A stretch of DNA of 62,500 nt from Stramonita haemastoma (Eukaryota; Mollusca; Gastropoda; Neogastropoda; Muricidae). The stretch covers positions 22,341,612 to 22,404,111 of the forward strand of contig CM060344.1 of assembly GCA_030674155.1 (NCBI GenBank), read 5' to 3'. The notes under the pieces are model-generated. The model was not told the DNA's origin. It saw nothing but the letters and a program-made list of their open reading frames with translations, and made no database searches. This document shows positions 36,225 to 48,035 of this stretch, one piece after another. Numbering within the stretch: the first letter of the stretch is position 1; every line of letters starts with the position of its first letter. The translations under genes and the position numbers were made by a program.

Positions 36225-36360
36225 TTTTTTTTTTTTCTTCTTCTGTGTTTGCTTGGTTGATGTCTCTTTTTGTATATCTTTTTCTTTGTTTATTTACCTG
36301 CTTAGCTTTTCTTTCTTTCTTTCTTTCTTTTTTTTTTTTTTTGGGGGGGGGGGGGGGGGT
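36225..36360. repeat. Poly(T), (CTTT)n and poly(G) tracts
   Basis: T runs, CTTTCTTTCTTT repeats and about 18 G residues at 36342-36359. Confidence 0.85.
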
Positions 36361-36634
36361 AGACACTCTAGCTTCTGAGATCCTTAACTGACCTCATGAA
36401 AAGAGTCCTTGGGAACTTTGCTTTCAGTCATATTGTCAAGCCCGGTGCAAGAAATAGTCACTTGTGGGTAAACATTATACATATGCTCTTGTGTGTACCC
36501 TGTACCCCTCCCACGCCCAAACCCCATTTTGCTTGTTATGAGTGGAAATAATGGCATTTTACTAAGGTGGGGGTCCCAATCCCATTGTGCATGTTATGAA
36601 TGGAGGGGAAGATCCTATTTGGCTTGTTGACTGA

Positions 36635-36835
36635 CTTAACTTATGCCTGTGAATTCCCTTGGGAACATAGGGCTGCAAACAACACTCCTCCAATGGACTC
36701 TGTTCTGGGAGATCCTCTTCAGCTCGGCCCATGTCATTCTGGCTGCCTTCGTCTTTGCTTCAGTGCTCTGCGCCAGGAAGAGTTGTCGGCACACTGGCTT
36801 CCCGAAGGCTTTCACCAGCTGGCTTCATAGGCTCA
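36635..36835 (-). pseudogene. Non-LTR retrotransposon C-terminal relic, copy 1
   Basis: The minus strand translates as ARMTWAELKRISQNRVHWRS and related sequence. It is very similar in DNA to 46970-47150 and resembles the last segment of the LINE tail at 26728 (TWRRTIE..L....W..L..L..DR..WR..VAALH). It is a short dead fragment. Confidence 0.7.
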
Positions 36836-37255
36836 CCAGAGAGGACTCTTCACAAACCAGGTCGTTGTTTGGAGATATTGTTGTGGTTTCTGTAACATAT
36901 TATTTTTTTCAATGAATAGGTTGTTAACCCAAAGCACAACCCCCAACCTGGAGGACCAGGGTGCAATTTTAGTCAGGCTCCTACCCCACAGACCTGTTGA
37001 GCATGGTTGAACCTGCCAGAGGCCAAAGCCCCCGCCCACACAACTCTGGGGAATTTGGCTTGTTACGAGGTGAAAATGGATGAAGAAAAATCTCAGTTTG
37101 CTTCATAAGAGGGGAAGGAGAACGATCCCATTTTGCCTGTTATAGGGTGGGGGATCCCATTTTGCTTGCTATTAATTATGGAAAGAGGGAAAATTCCTGT
37201 TTTGTTTGTGATGAGGGGGAGTGGAAGAAAAAAACCCAGTTTGCTTGTAATGAAG

Positions 37256-37520
37256 GGTAAAGATGTCGCATAACCTGTGTGGTCGTAGGGGAGCGAGGCA
37301 ACGCGCTTCTCCAGGGGCCAGCATATTGAAGGCGGCACTCATCTCCTCTCCCTCGCTGATTTACCTTAGCTGACCCTAAAGAGGGCAGGTACCCATTTAC
37401 AGCTGGGTGGACTGGGGGACTGGACTGAAGCCCAGGCGCGCAATTACCCATCCAGCTGGTAACCATGCTCAATGCTGCTTAACTTTGACTGGGGGAAGCA
37501 AGTGCTCTGACCACTTGATG
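37256..37520 (-). repeat. 5S rRNA-derived SINE, copy 1
   Basis: On the minus strand the head reads AGTGGTCAGAGCACTTGCTT, AAAGTTAAGCAGCATTGAGC and GGTTACCAGCTGGATGGGT. This aligns with the 5S rRNA internal promoter region (AAGTTAAGCAACGTCGGGC, TAGTACTTGGATGGGTGACC). The body has AAATGGGTACCTGCCCTCTT. The tail region ends GGTTATGCGACATC. Confidence 0.8.
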
Positions 37521-39059
37521 GAAGAAAAAATTCCATTTTGCTTATAATGAAGGGGAATGGAAGTAAAAAATCCCATTTTGCTTATAATGAAGGGGAATGG
37601 AAGTAAAAATCCCATTTTGCTTGTAATGAGGGGGAATGGAAGTAAAAATCCCATTTTGCTTGTAATGAGGGGGAATGGAAGTAAAAAATCCCATTTTGCT
37701 TATAATGAAGGGGAATGGAAGTAAAAATCCCATTTTGCTTGTAATGAGGGGGAATGGAAGTAAAAATCCCATTTTGCTTGTAATGAGGGGGAATGGAAGT
37801 AAAAATCCCATTTTGCTTGTAATGAGGGGGGGTGGAAGTAAAAAATCCCATTTTGCTTGTAATGAGGGGGAGTGGAAGTAAAAATCCCATTTTGCTTGTA
37901 ATGAGGGGAATGGATGTAAAAATCCCATTTTGCTTGTAATGAAGGGGAATGGAAGTAAAAAATCCCATTTTGCTTATAATGAAGGGGAATGGAAGTAAAA
38001 ATCCCATTTTGCTTGTAATGAGGGGGAATGGAAGTAAAAATCCCATTTTGCTTGTAATGAGGGGGAATGGAAGTAAAAATCCCATTTTGCTTGTAATGAG
38101 GGGGAATGGAAGTAAAAAAACAAACAAACCCATTTTGCTTGTAATGAGGGGGAATGGAAGTAAAAATCCCATTTTGCTTGTAATGAGGGGATAATAATCC
38201 CATTGTGCTTGATATGAGGGGGATAATCCCATTGGCTTGTTATGAGGGGGGGTGGGTAATCCCATTGTGCTTGTTATGGGGTGGGTGGGTAATCCCATTG
38301 TGCTTGTTATGGGGTGGGTGGGTAATCCCATTTACTTATGTGTGTGTGTGTGGGTAATCCCATTTACTTGTTATGAGGGGGGGGGGTAATCCCATTTACT
38401 TATGTGTGTGTGTGTGGGTAATCCCATTTACTTGTTATGAGGGGGGGGGGTAATCCCATTGTGCTTGTTATGGGGTGGGTGGGTAATCCCATTGTGCTTG
38501 TTATGAGGGGGGGGATAATCGCATTGTGCTTGTTAGGGGGTGGGGTGGGGGGTGTTAATCCCATTGTGCTTGTTATGAGTGGGGGGGTAATCCCATTGTG
38601 CTTGTTATTGAGGGGGGGGGGTTAATCCCATTGTGCTTGTTATAAGGGTGGGGTAATCCCATTGTGCTTGTTATGAGGGGGGGGGGGTAATCCCATTGTG
38701 CTTGTTATGAGGGGGGGGGGGGGTAATCCCATTGTGCTTGTTATGTGTGTGTGTGTGGGGTAATCCCATTTACTTATGTGTGTGTGGGTAATCCCATTTA
38801 CTTGTTATGAGGGGGGGTAATCCCATTGTGCTTGTTATGGGGGGGGATAATCCCATTGTGCTTGTTATGAGGGAGGGGGGATAATCCCATTGTGCTTGTT
38901 ATGAGGGGCATTAGAACAAAATCTGTTTTGCTCTTGAATGGAAAATGGAAGGGCAAAAAATCCCTTTGTGCTTGTTATGAGGGGGAAGTAAAAGATAAAA
39001 TTCCATTTTGCTTATGGGGGGATTAGGGAGAGAAAAAAATCCCATTTCACTTGTTAATC

Positions 39060-39145
39060 TGACTATCTTAATAGTAGGTAAAAACTGTCACATATGCAAA
39101 ATTTCACCAATGGTAAACCTCAGAGCTCTAACCGAGTAATGTTAT
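39060..39145 (+). repeat. SINE family C tail fragment
   Basis: It contains ATATGCAAAATTTCACCAAT and AACCTCAGAGCTCTAACCGA, matching the 3' end of family C. Confidence 0.55.
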
Positions 39146-39382
39146 GTTATACTTGGATCCTGAATGAAGGTGACAGGTGCATCACAGGGTTGTGTTTTTA
39201 GGTGTGTTCTTTTTCTGTTTTGCTTCTGGATAATTTTTATGAAAACAAAAAAGGAAAGGAAAATTCCAGTTAGGAAAGATATTTAAAATTTGTAGACTGT
39301 AAAAGCTCAGGCAAGTTTCTAGGACAAGGCTAGCCTATAGAACCTGTCCATAGATTGCAGTCATAACATATATTGCATACCA

Positions 39383-40175
39383 GCCACCTTGGCACAGTGG
39401 TTAGCGCCTTGGATTTCGGACTGGAAGGTCACGGGTTTGAATCCCATGAGTCATAGGGATTTTTCGGACTCCGGCTGGCTCCTACCCAAAGTGAGTGTGC
39501 TGTGGGCTCAGTGGGGAGACTGGGACCACACAGTCGAGCTTCATCCACTTTACGGATGTGAATTTGAGAGTGTTGCTCTAATTACCTGACCAACACTGCA
39601 GGTGTCTGTATCTCTCGGGCCTGGTTGACACGGGGATGTATTATGACAGTAAGCGTAGAGTACAACCCTGTCAAGTAGTCTCAAAGCGGATGCACTTCCA
39701 CAGCAGCATCATTACATCATCCCCATCACCATTGATCATTATGCAGTAATAAAAATTGCCTCTGATTCGGTGGCTCCCGTTGCTCTGGTCTCATGGTAAC
39801 CTCAGATTCGTCATGGGGAGACAGTCGTTGGAGGGACATTGTGGTGGTCGCCACCTCAGGTGGGTGACTCACCCAGTCTGGCTCCGTGACTGAGCTAATA
39901 CTGTCATTAGTAGGGGGCTTAGTAGGTGGTGTCCTGCGTATGTTAGCTCAGAACAGGCACCACTGAACACCACTAAAGTGACTCAGCAGAAGTGCAGGGC
40001 TCTCTGGTTGGTGGCCCCACGGTGGCCTAATATTGATGTGCTCCCTGTGGACTGCCAATCCTGGGGATGAGACACAACGAATCAGGGTATGGCTGCGGTG
40101 GGGAGATTGAAATGAGCGGCGGGGGAACAGCAGTACGGGGACGTCACAGACAGAAGACAAGGCAGCAAAAAATAA
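39383..40175 (+). repeat. tRNA-headed composite repeat (800-900 bp), copy 1
   Basis: It starts with a tRNA-like head (CACAGTGGTTAGCGCCTTGG, B box GGGTTTGAATCCC). It continues through GGCTGGCTCCTACCCAAAGT, TGACAGTAAGCGTAGAGTAC and GCATCATTACATCATCCCCA to TAATAAAAATTGCCTCTGAT. A second block of about 420 bp follows and includes GGTGACTCACCCAGTCTGGC and GAGATTGAAATGAGCGGC. The same order occurs at 51301 and, inverted, at 61925. It has no open frame. Confidence 0.85.
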
Positions 40176-40225
40176 ATAATAATTGCGCACATGAAAACAC
40201 ATCCATATTCTGTAGAAGAGTAGGC

Positions 40226-40465
40226 CAGTTATGGGGACAAGCTAGCTCAATCAGTGGTCCAAGCACTCACTCTCCCCAAGCCAAGGTTAAGCAGTGTTCA
40301 GCATGATTGCCTCATGAATGGGTGACCATTCATGCACCTTGACCTCGGTATTGTCCCCCAGTTCACCCAGCTGTTGTAAATGGGTACCTGCCCTCTGAGG
40401 GACAGGGAAGGTAAAGCAGCGAGGGGGAGGAGATGGGCACTGTCCTCAAGATGGTGACCCCTTGA
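40226..40465 (+). repeat. 5S rRNA-derived SINE, copy 2
   Basis: The plus strand reads CAAGGTTAAGCAGTGTTCAG then CATGAATGGGTGACCATTCA, aligning with 5S rRNA box A/IE/box C sequence. The body AAATGGGTACCTGCCCTCTG and GTAAAGCAGCGAGGGGGAGG follow. Confidence 0.8.
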
Positions 40466-40599
40466 GAACCCGAGATCTTCGACACCTCACTCTCCAACAA
40501 GTGAATAGGTTTATGGGATACCTTTTTTTTTTTTTTATGCCAGCTATTTTCAGCGGTAATTTAAAGATGACAGGAGTAACCCTGGCATACAGTTTGTGA

Positions 40600-42760
40600 C
40601 CATCAGGTTTACTATAACTTATCCTTGAGAGGTGACACACAGTCTGAACATTCCTGTGCTGACCTCAAATGAATCTTCCTATGAATGTAAAAAGAAGAAA
40701 GATGTGTATGTGATAATCTTGCATTTTTTAAATGTTTTATTGTATAGGAACTTACTTCTGTGTTTTGATGATGTTTCAACAGACTACTCCATTCTATTTT
40801 CAAAGGTAGACAGTGTCCAATGTGCTCTTAAAAAATTGAGAAGGGAAAACAAAACAAAGCTGCTAAGCATTTTAAAATTTATTCCCCAGAGGCTTTATTA
40901 TCATAGAATCAACCAAAGCAAACACTCGTCATAGACTCAATTCTGTTACACATGCGAGTCAAAAATGCTTTCCACCTATAGAAGGATACATTGACTGAAC
41001 AGTTTTTCAATGACATTCATTGATTTGTAGACTCGCAGTTCTTTCAGTGAAACTTAGCCACAGTGAAGTGAAATTGCTGACTGTCATTTCAAGTGTAATT
41101 TGGTACTTGGCTCTGCTCCAGTAAAGCCTCACACATTCCTGAATTATTTATTTAATTAAAAAAAAAAACCAACTGGATTCAGTCAAACAGAACTCCTAAT
41201 TGTTGAAATGAAACCGTCGGAGCTCTATCAATGTTGAGAGGAGTCGGGCAGATGGATTGGCCAGCAAACTAACTCCCAGGTGTAATTTGCTGTGCAGCTG
41301 TGTTTCAGGAAAGCCTTGCACTGGTGTAAATCATTCACGACGTAGAACAACGACTGTGTCAAATGAAGCCGCCATTGCCAGTCGCCATGCTCCCTGCCCT
41401 GCAGTTAGCCAAAATGAAGAAGAAAAAAAATTCTGTAGGGGACAAGTTATATGGAGATACAGCTGCATTCATGAGGATAGATGATAGTAATAGTATCCAA
41501 GTCCACCACACCTACCAATTTAATAACAATCTGACGTAACATATTCAACACTTGGTGGACCATTGTAGCATTCTGTTCTTACGACCTGTTTTGGATGATG
41601 AACCCCCCCCAAAACAATATGTTTTTTTGGTAATAGAAAGTCAAGTGTGCTATTTAACAGCTGCTTGACTTAAATGATGACAATTGTAGCTAAGAACAGC
41701 TTCAAGAGCTTGGCCAGGGTTGAATGGAAGATTAAATGGGGCGTTTCTGTAAAATTGCATCATACTTGACCCTAGCTTAAATGAATACACATTATATAAA
41801 ATTTGACATATAGATTGATAAGGCTAAAAGATTGAAAAGAGCTTTAATCTTAGCTATTTTTTCACTTCATGTTTGGCCTTTTTAATTATTTTTTTTTAAT
41901 CTCCTAACAGTAATGGGCTGTTTGCAGGGAAAAGCAAGGGAGGAAACTAGACTTCCTAAGTGAATCGAGTTGTTGTCACCATTTAAAAATTTTTTTTTAT
42001 TACCGGATTTCTATGAGTTTCACCACAAGTCATCAGCTGGCTGACTTAAGTCAGCTGATTTGAATTTGATTTTAAAAAATGGGCCAACTTGATGATTAGC
42101 CAGGGTCCATGTGGTCCTTACAAAAATCATCCTAAGGACTCCCCTTTTCATGCCCTTGAAAGTCCTTTAAAATTGGACATTTTCTTCTGAATGATATAAT
42201 CTTAGTCATGCATGCAACATGCTCTTAGTACATGTGAAAGAATCTATAAAAACATGAGATGTGTCTTTTGCAACATTCTGTAAGACATAAAAGAAAACCA
42301 CATTTATAGGGAAATAAAATTCTCCTGCAAACAAGAACAACATGATAGAAAATTAAAGACTTGAGTGGGCTGCACAAGTGATGACATGCCTCTCCCCAGG
42401 GAAAAAGCTGCTGACATTCCATGCCAAGGGATCTGTTGACACATGTGGAATACAAATTTCTTTGTGAAGAACAAGTGGTAAGGCTTGAATTAGGTGTCTT
42501 TCCAAGCATTTTCCTTTGATGTTTGGAAATGCTCCCATTATTTTCATTTTTTATGCTTTTGTCTTGTCTCTCTTTTCATTTTTTTGGTTTTGTTTCGAGT
42601 CTTATATTTGACCAAAGTAATGTCTTTTATTTAGGTTGTGTGTGTTGGCAACATCTGTAGACATTGAGTGTGTGTGTGTGTTTATCATGTTAATGAACAT
42701 GTACTTGCCCCTATGTGTGTGTGCATTCACAAAATCATTCACATGTCTGTCATTCAATTT
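40600..42760. other. Unassigned intergenic stretch
   Basis: AT-rich sequence with a few frames of 60-100 codons, none with recognisable composition or motifs. I see no repeat family or RNA gene I can support. Confidence 0.45.
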
Positions 42761-42764
42761 TTTT

Positions 42765-43120
42765 TAGGATAATGGAAGAAGCACCCTTGGGCTTAAAAAT
42801 TTATTTTTTTTTTAAATCCAGTCCCTGTCTGCGAGCGGCTCTATAGATTTTGACATCCATTTCCCACAGGCATAAATGGCTTACTTTTTCACAAAGTGGA
42901 ACAGGTTCTAACATGTGTGCTAGATGCTCTGCGTGGGTTCATCCAAAGGACTTTCAGGGGAGTGGAATCAGCACTGATGTTAACTTCAGGGGAATAATCC
43001 CCTTGAATGGGTGTCTCGATGGGCGCTGAAACCTGGGCTGGATCCTGGGTCATCAGACTCAACACAACACAACACAACACAACACAACACAACACGCTAA
43101 AAACCACTAGGCTAACCCAG
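42765..43120 (-). repeat. SINE family A, near-complete copy with (AACAC)n expansion
   Basis: On the minus strand the head reads TAGCCTAGTGGTTTTTAGCG, followed by a (GTGTT)n expansion and the family body. The tail TTCCATTATCC is present at 42768-42780. The AACAC run lies at about 43060-43095, inside the tRNA-like head. Confidence 0.75.
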
Positions 43121-43137
43121 CCTTGCCTGTCATTCTG

Positions 43138-43291
43138 TGTATGTATATATATATATATGTGTGTATATATATGTATATATATATATATATATGTGTGTAT
43201 ATATATGTATATATATATATATGTGTGTATATATATGTATATATATATATATGTGTGTATATATATGTATATATATATATATGTGTGTATA

Positions 43292-43336
<45 letters not shown>

Positions 43337-43808
43337 ATATATATGTATATATATATTATATATATATATATATAATATATATTAATATATGTGTATATAA
43401 TATATTGTTTATATTATATATATATATGTGTGTATATATATGTATATATATATAATGTGTGTATATTATTATATATATATGTGTGTATTATATGTATATA
43501 TATATATGTGTGTATATATATGTATAATATATATATATGTGTGTATATATATGTATATTATATATATGTGTGTATATATATGTATATATATATATGTGGT
43601 ATAAATGTATAATATATGGTTATATATATGTATATATATATATATTTAGTGTGATATATATGTATATATATATATGTGTGTATATATATGTATATATATA
43701 TGATATATATATGTATATATATATATATATGTGTGTATATATATGTATATATATGTATATATATGTGTGTATATATATGTATATATATATATATGTATAT
43801 ATATGTGA
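43138..43808. repeat. Long TA/TG array with ~28-32 bp periodicity
   Basis: About 670 bases of alternating TA and TG. The motif ATATGTGTGTATATATATGT recurs at roughly 28-32 base spacing, so it is a minisatellite built from dinucleotides. Ile-Tyr-rich frames over it are artefacts. Confidence 0.96.
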
Positions 43809-44565
43809 GTATTCTCATACTGCTTTTGAACCGGTTGTAAATGCTCAGAGCTTTTTTTTTTTCTTTAAAAGAAAACAAAACAATTACAAAGATGCACATC
43901 GAATAATCATTATTGGTGAAAGCTAATGTTTGTAATCAAGGAGTACAGAACTTAGAGAACAGAAAAAGAAACAGTCACAAACAGAAAAAAAACTGTCTGC
44001 TCGTCTGAAAGGCAGTATGGGTTTTGATGTGTGGGCTGGAAGCATGTTACTAAAAATGGCGTATAATTGAAAGTAAGATCACACAAATCACACTGAAAAT
44101 ACGCCAAAATACTGACCAGACACTAACAATATATAAGGGGAAAACAGAAACTGCTAGTGGCATACTCGCAATAAATTGAATACTTATCAACACTTCAAGA
44201 TGAAAGCACAAGTCATAAAGCCTGAAGACGCAATTTCAAGCCAGGGAAACACAACTCGTCACAAAAGAATTCTTCTGGTGTTCATTGTGGGATCTTCCCA
44301 TTTAATTAATGTATTAGTTAATTAAATATCACATTATTAGGATAAATAAAGAAACAGTGGCATTTAGTTTCTGTATTACGATAAAAAAACCAAAAACACC
44401 CGCATTCACTTGTGTAAGTCAGTTGTTGCTCAACTGATGGTGGTGGAATTTGTCAATACAAAAAAAAAAGGCACTGTTGACATAGAAGTCGCTTCAAGAA
44501 TGAACACGGTATACGACACATACATTACAAAAGGAACGGTCACCAAAGAGGCACATTGCACAGGG

Positions 44566-45260
44566 TCAGATAGGATACCCAGGGTTATAGTACGAAGGAG
44601 AATCGTAAGACCCAGGGGTGTACACGCTACCAGAAGAGGGAAGAGGAGAGAGATGATCACTGATAAACCCTGCACCCCCCTCCCCCCCACCACCAAAGGG
44701 AGCAGAAGGGTCTGAGGGCAGAGCGCTGATGAAGGGAGCCGACCCATCGTCCTGGTCTATCTCCCCAGGAAACACCCCCCCTCCCGGGAACTCGGAACTG
44801 GGGTACATAAGGTGAGAGCCGAGATCAGTCACCCCGGGTACCTCACAGCAAGGAAAGTTGTTGGCAGGGTATCCGTAAGAGTGGTGCAGGTGGGAGACCG
44901 GGTAGCCACTGCTGGGGTAGGAGTGCTGCAGAATGGAGCTGCTGATAGGGTACCGACGTTGGGTAGAAGTAGGGCTTGAGGGAAGGGGTGGCAGAGAGGG
45001 GAGGAGGACTGGGAGGCAGAGGTCCAGTGGGAAGGTGTGGAGCTGGCGGAGAGGTGGGACTGCCGTGTGCTGGCGCCAGACCGTGACTGGTCCAAGCTCC
45101 TGTGCCAACTGCCGGGGGACGGTCCGTGTTGGAGGTCTGGCACCTGCAGGGAGGAGGAGGCTGTTGGTGCTGCTGCAGTCAGGCTGGTGGGGGGATGCTG
45201 AGGGCTAGCTGGTGTGCTGCTGCTGGTGTTGCTCATTGTGTCGGGATGTCGTGAAGCGTC
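44566..45260 (-). CDS. Probable 3'-terminal exon of an unrecognised Ser/Pro/Tyr-rich protein
   Basis: On the minus strand an acceptor (TGTTCTTCACCAG) opens the exon at 45260. The phase-0 frame reads DASRHPDTMSNTSSSTPASP and remains protein-like for about 60 codons. A different frame then looks coding (SLKPYFYPTSVPYQQLH). The frame ending at the TGA in 44566-44568 looks coding last (QHSYPSSGYPVSHLHHSYGY, then acidic DQDD and GSYDSPSYYNPGYPI). The whole is GC-rich compared with its surroundings. The composition resembles the disordered activation region at the end of a transcription factor, but I do not recognise the family. The two frame changes, both by one base in the same direction, are unexplained. 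Confidence 0.5.
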
Positions 45261-45360
45261 CTGGTGAAGAACAGAAGATATTCCTGATTAGCTTTTTGTT
45301 TCAATTTTTTCTTGGTTTGACATTATGCCTATTTTGTTTTTATCTATCTTTTGGATGTAT

Positions 45361-45690
45361 GGCATAAGCTGAGTGGCTAAGACCATTCAACTTCAATCCC
45401 ATGGGTTATGAAGTCATGGGTTCATATCTTGGCAGCGTCTGGTGAATTATGGGGTGGGGATTTTTACAATCTCCCAAGTCAACTAGTGCAGACCTGCCAG
45501 TGCCTTTTGTGTATATGATATACTTGCAGAAGATCAAAATATGCATTTTAAAGATCTGATAATTCATGTCAGTGTTCGGTTGATTACGGAAATGCAAACA
45601 TCCCAGCATACATCTCCAAAGTCAGAATATGAATACCCTCAAGGTGGGTAAGAATGGTCTCATATGCAAAATAAACCTCACTATGATCAT
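45361..45690 (+). repeat. tRNA-derived SINE, family C
   Basis: It has a tRNA-like head (TGAGTGGCTAAGACCATTCA, B-box-like GGGTTCATATC), a body with GTGCAGACCTGCCAGTGCCT-like sequence and CATGTCAGTGTTCGG, and the tail AGGTGGGTAAGAATGGTCTC. It is colinear with 56722-57060. Confidence 0.75.
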
Positions 45691-45714
45691 CAGAGCTCTT
45701 GCACAGAGACAAAT

Positions 45715-45719
<5 letters not shown>

Positions 45720-45810
<91 letters not shown>

Positions 45811-45873
45811 TTATATATTGATATATATATATATATATATTGTATATATATATATACATACACACACACACAA
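45720..45873. repeat. (CT)n-(TA)n-(CA)n compound microsatellite
   Basis: CT repeats to 45800, TA-rich to 45855, then CA. Confidence 0.96.
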
Positions 45874-46062
45874 TTTTGAATTTATCTTTCGGGTAAAGAT
45901 CAGTTGTTTGAGTTGCCTGTGTGTTACGGGTTTTTTGGGTTTTTTTTTAATTGTTCTGTGATGTGTCTGTAATGATTAAACTCTATTATAAGGGTTCAAA
46001 TTTTTGGATTGGAAAATGTTGATTGTACAAGTTTGAGTGCAGGTTGAAAAAAGATGTGGAAA

Positions 46063-46336
46063 GGTAAAGGTGTCCATAACCTAGGCGGTCGTAGGGGAGC
46101 GAGGCATCAAAGACCTCAGCTTCTCTAGGGGCCAGCATATTGAGAGCAGCGCCCATCTCCTCTCCCTCACTGCTTTACCTTCCCTGACCCTAAAGAGGGC
46201 AGGTACGCATTTACAGCGTTCGGACTGTACCAAAGCCAAGGTGCGCAAATGGTCACGCATCCAATTGGTAACCACGCTCGACACTGCTTAACGGACTTTG
46301 GGAAAGGAGCACTCTGACCACTTAGCTATCCCACCC
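46063..46336 (-). repeat. 5S rRNA-derived SINE, copy 3
   Basis: The minus-strand head includes AAGTCCGTTAAGCAGTGTCG and GGTTACCAATTGGATGCGTG, again 5S-like. The body has the shared ACCTGCCCTCTTTAGGGTCA and GCTGGCCCCTAGAGAAGC. Confidence 0.8.
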
Positions 46337-46724
46337 CTGTGGAAAGGTAGTGAAGAATTTTCAACTATAGTAAGTTGATCATTTTATCTACTTTTATTTT
46401 GGTGCATGTTTTTCATTTTAAATAAGTCACAAACATAAATCCTGGTAATGTTTCAAGATTTCTCCAGCATGATAATTTATCATTGAAAAAAAAAACAACT
46501 TATGGACTTTTTACCATGTTTAGAATGAAATTTACCCAACATTAATGACACTCCAAAGAAATAATTTTTATTCTCCAAAAGTTTTCCTTGTTGAAAAGGA
46601 AGTCATTTCTGGTCATACTGTCACATATTTTGAAGTTATTAAAGTATGAATGACTAGTTTCTTAAAATGTCAATGCAAAAGGTGAAGATGTGCATGCATT
46701 TGTTAAAGTCATTCTTTTATTTTC

Positions 46725-46915
46725 AGGATAATGGAGTAAGCACTCCTGTGCTTCAAAAAATTTTTTTTTTTAACTTTTCACATCCAGTCTGGTATGCATG
46801 CAGTTTTGTCAATTTTTTCATCCATTCCTACTGGCACACATAGGCTTACTCGATCTTCTGAAAGGCAGAACAGGTTTTAATGTGTGCATAAGATGAATTG
46901 ATCACTGAGTGAAAA
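46725..46915 (-). repeat. SINE family A, 3' fragment
   Basis: The plus strand reads GGATAATGGAGTAAGCACTC and then CATGCAGTTTTGTCAATTTT, the reverse complement of the family A tail and body. Confidence 0.75.
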
Positions 46916-46969
46916 TGTGGGTGCTGTTGTACCATGGTTTAAGTGAACGGTTTTAGGCAATCTGACTTA

Positions 46970-47150
46970 CTTTGACTTATGCCTGCAAATTCCCTTGGGA
47001 ACATAGGGCTGCAACAACACTCCTCCAACGGACTCAGTTCTGGGAGATCCTCTTCAGCTCGGCCCACGTCATTCCGGCTGCCTTCGTCTCTGCTTCAGTG
47101 CTTCTGCGCCAGGTCTGTTTTGGTTGACCTACTTTCCGCTTCCCTTATTT
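46970..47150 (-). pseudogene. Non-LTR retrotransposon C-terminal relic, copy 2
   Basis: The minus strand reads KRKVGQPKQTWRRSTEAETK, MTWAELKRISQN, an in-frame TGA, then VRWRSVVAALCSQG. This is the same dead LINE tail as at 36635-36835, with a slightly longer 5' part. Confidence 0.75.
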
Positions 47151-47352
47151 TAGGCTGTCTACAAAAGACTAAATCATTTACTGAAAAAAATTCATGTTCT
47201 CAAGTGTTTGGACGTGGTAGTGGTCTTTCCCAAACAATCATTACCATGGCTTTCTGATTTCAGTTTTGGTTTTAGCAAGGCACTAGCCCAGTTTTCCTTG
47301 TTTCTCAATGGGAGTTTCAGTTTCACCCAAACAATTACATGACCTTTAATAA

Positions 47353-47492
<140 letters not shown>

Positions 47493-47629
47493 CAAACAAC
47501 ATGATTTGATGAGACATCAGAGATCTTACCATGGGTTGTTTTTTTTCTTAGCAAGTGTCTTATTTTAGTTCACCATCACAATAATGAAAAGCAGTTAAAA
47601 AAAAAAGTATGTATCTCTGCCAATGTCAA

Positions 47630-47949
47630 TAACCCCCCCCCCCCCCCCCCCCAGTTTAAAAAAAAAAAATCTCTCTCTCTCTGCCGATATCAATACCCCC
47701 ACCCCCCTAAAAATAAAACCACCAAACTACCCCCCCCCCCCTAAAAAAACAAATAAAATCCTATCACTCATTCTCCATTAAATTATCAAAACTGTCATAA
47801 AAAAGGTAATGTCAAGTATATTTGATGTAAGTAAAGTTCTATAGCAAACTGCTGTTTTGGTATTGATATGAAGCTGTTTATCCACAGGGTTCTGTTTATG
47901 TCACATTTAGATATATGTAAAAAAAAAAAAACGTTTTCACCATGATTAT

Positions 47950-48033
<84 letters not shown>

Positions 48034-48035
48034 AC
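47630..48035. repeat. Poly(C), poly(A) and (CT)n tracts
   Basis: C runs at 47632-47652 and 47730-47741, an A run at 47921-47931 and CT repeats at 47953-48031. Confidence 0.9.

Larger units (their letters stand above)
36520..39055 (+). repeat. Minisatellite region with 39-bp and 32-36-bp subfamilies
   Basis: From 37505 to 38190 the unit is 39 bp (GGAATGGAAGTAAAAATCCC then ATTTTGCTTGTAATGAGG). From 38190 to 38910 a shorter unit dominates, TAATCCCATTGTGCTTGTTA followed by a G run of variable length. Scattered diverged units occur at 36520-36620, 37060-37260 and 38910-39055. A 5S-derived SINE and a LINE relic interrupt the array. The long minus-strand frames with HYKQNGIFTSIP repeats are artefacts. 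Confidence 0.95.

Noticed and set aside
37256..37520. Genuine 5S rRNA gene
   Set aside because: Only the internal promoter-like part resembles 5S; the rest is a shared SINE body, and three diverged copies exist nearby.
37582..38331. 249-codon minus-strand frame with HYKQNGIFTSIP-type repeats
   Set aside because: It is a 39-bp minisatellite; because 39 is a multiple of three it stays open in several frames on both strands. No start context or flanking exon supports a gene.
43007..43926. Ile/Tyr-rich frames
   Set aside because: Translation of the TA/TG array.
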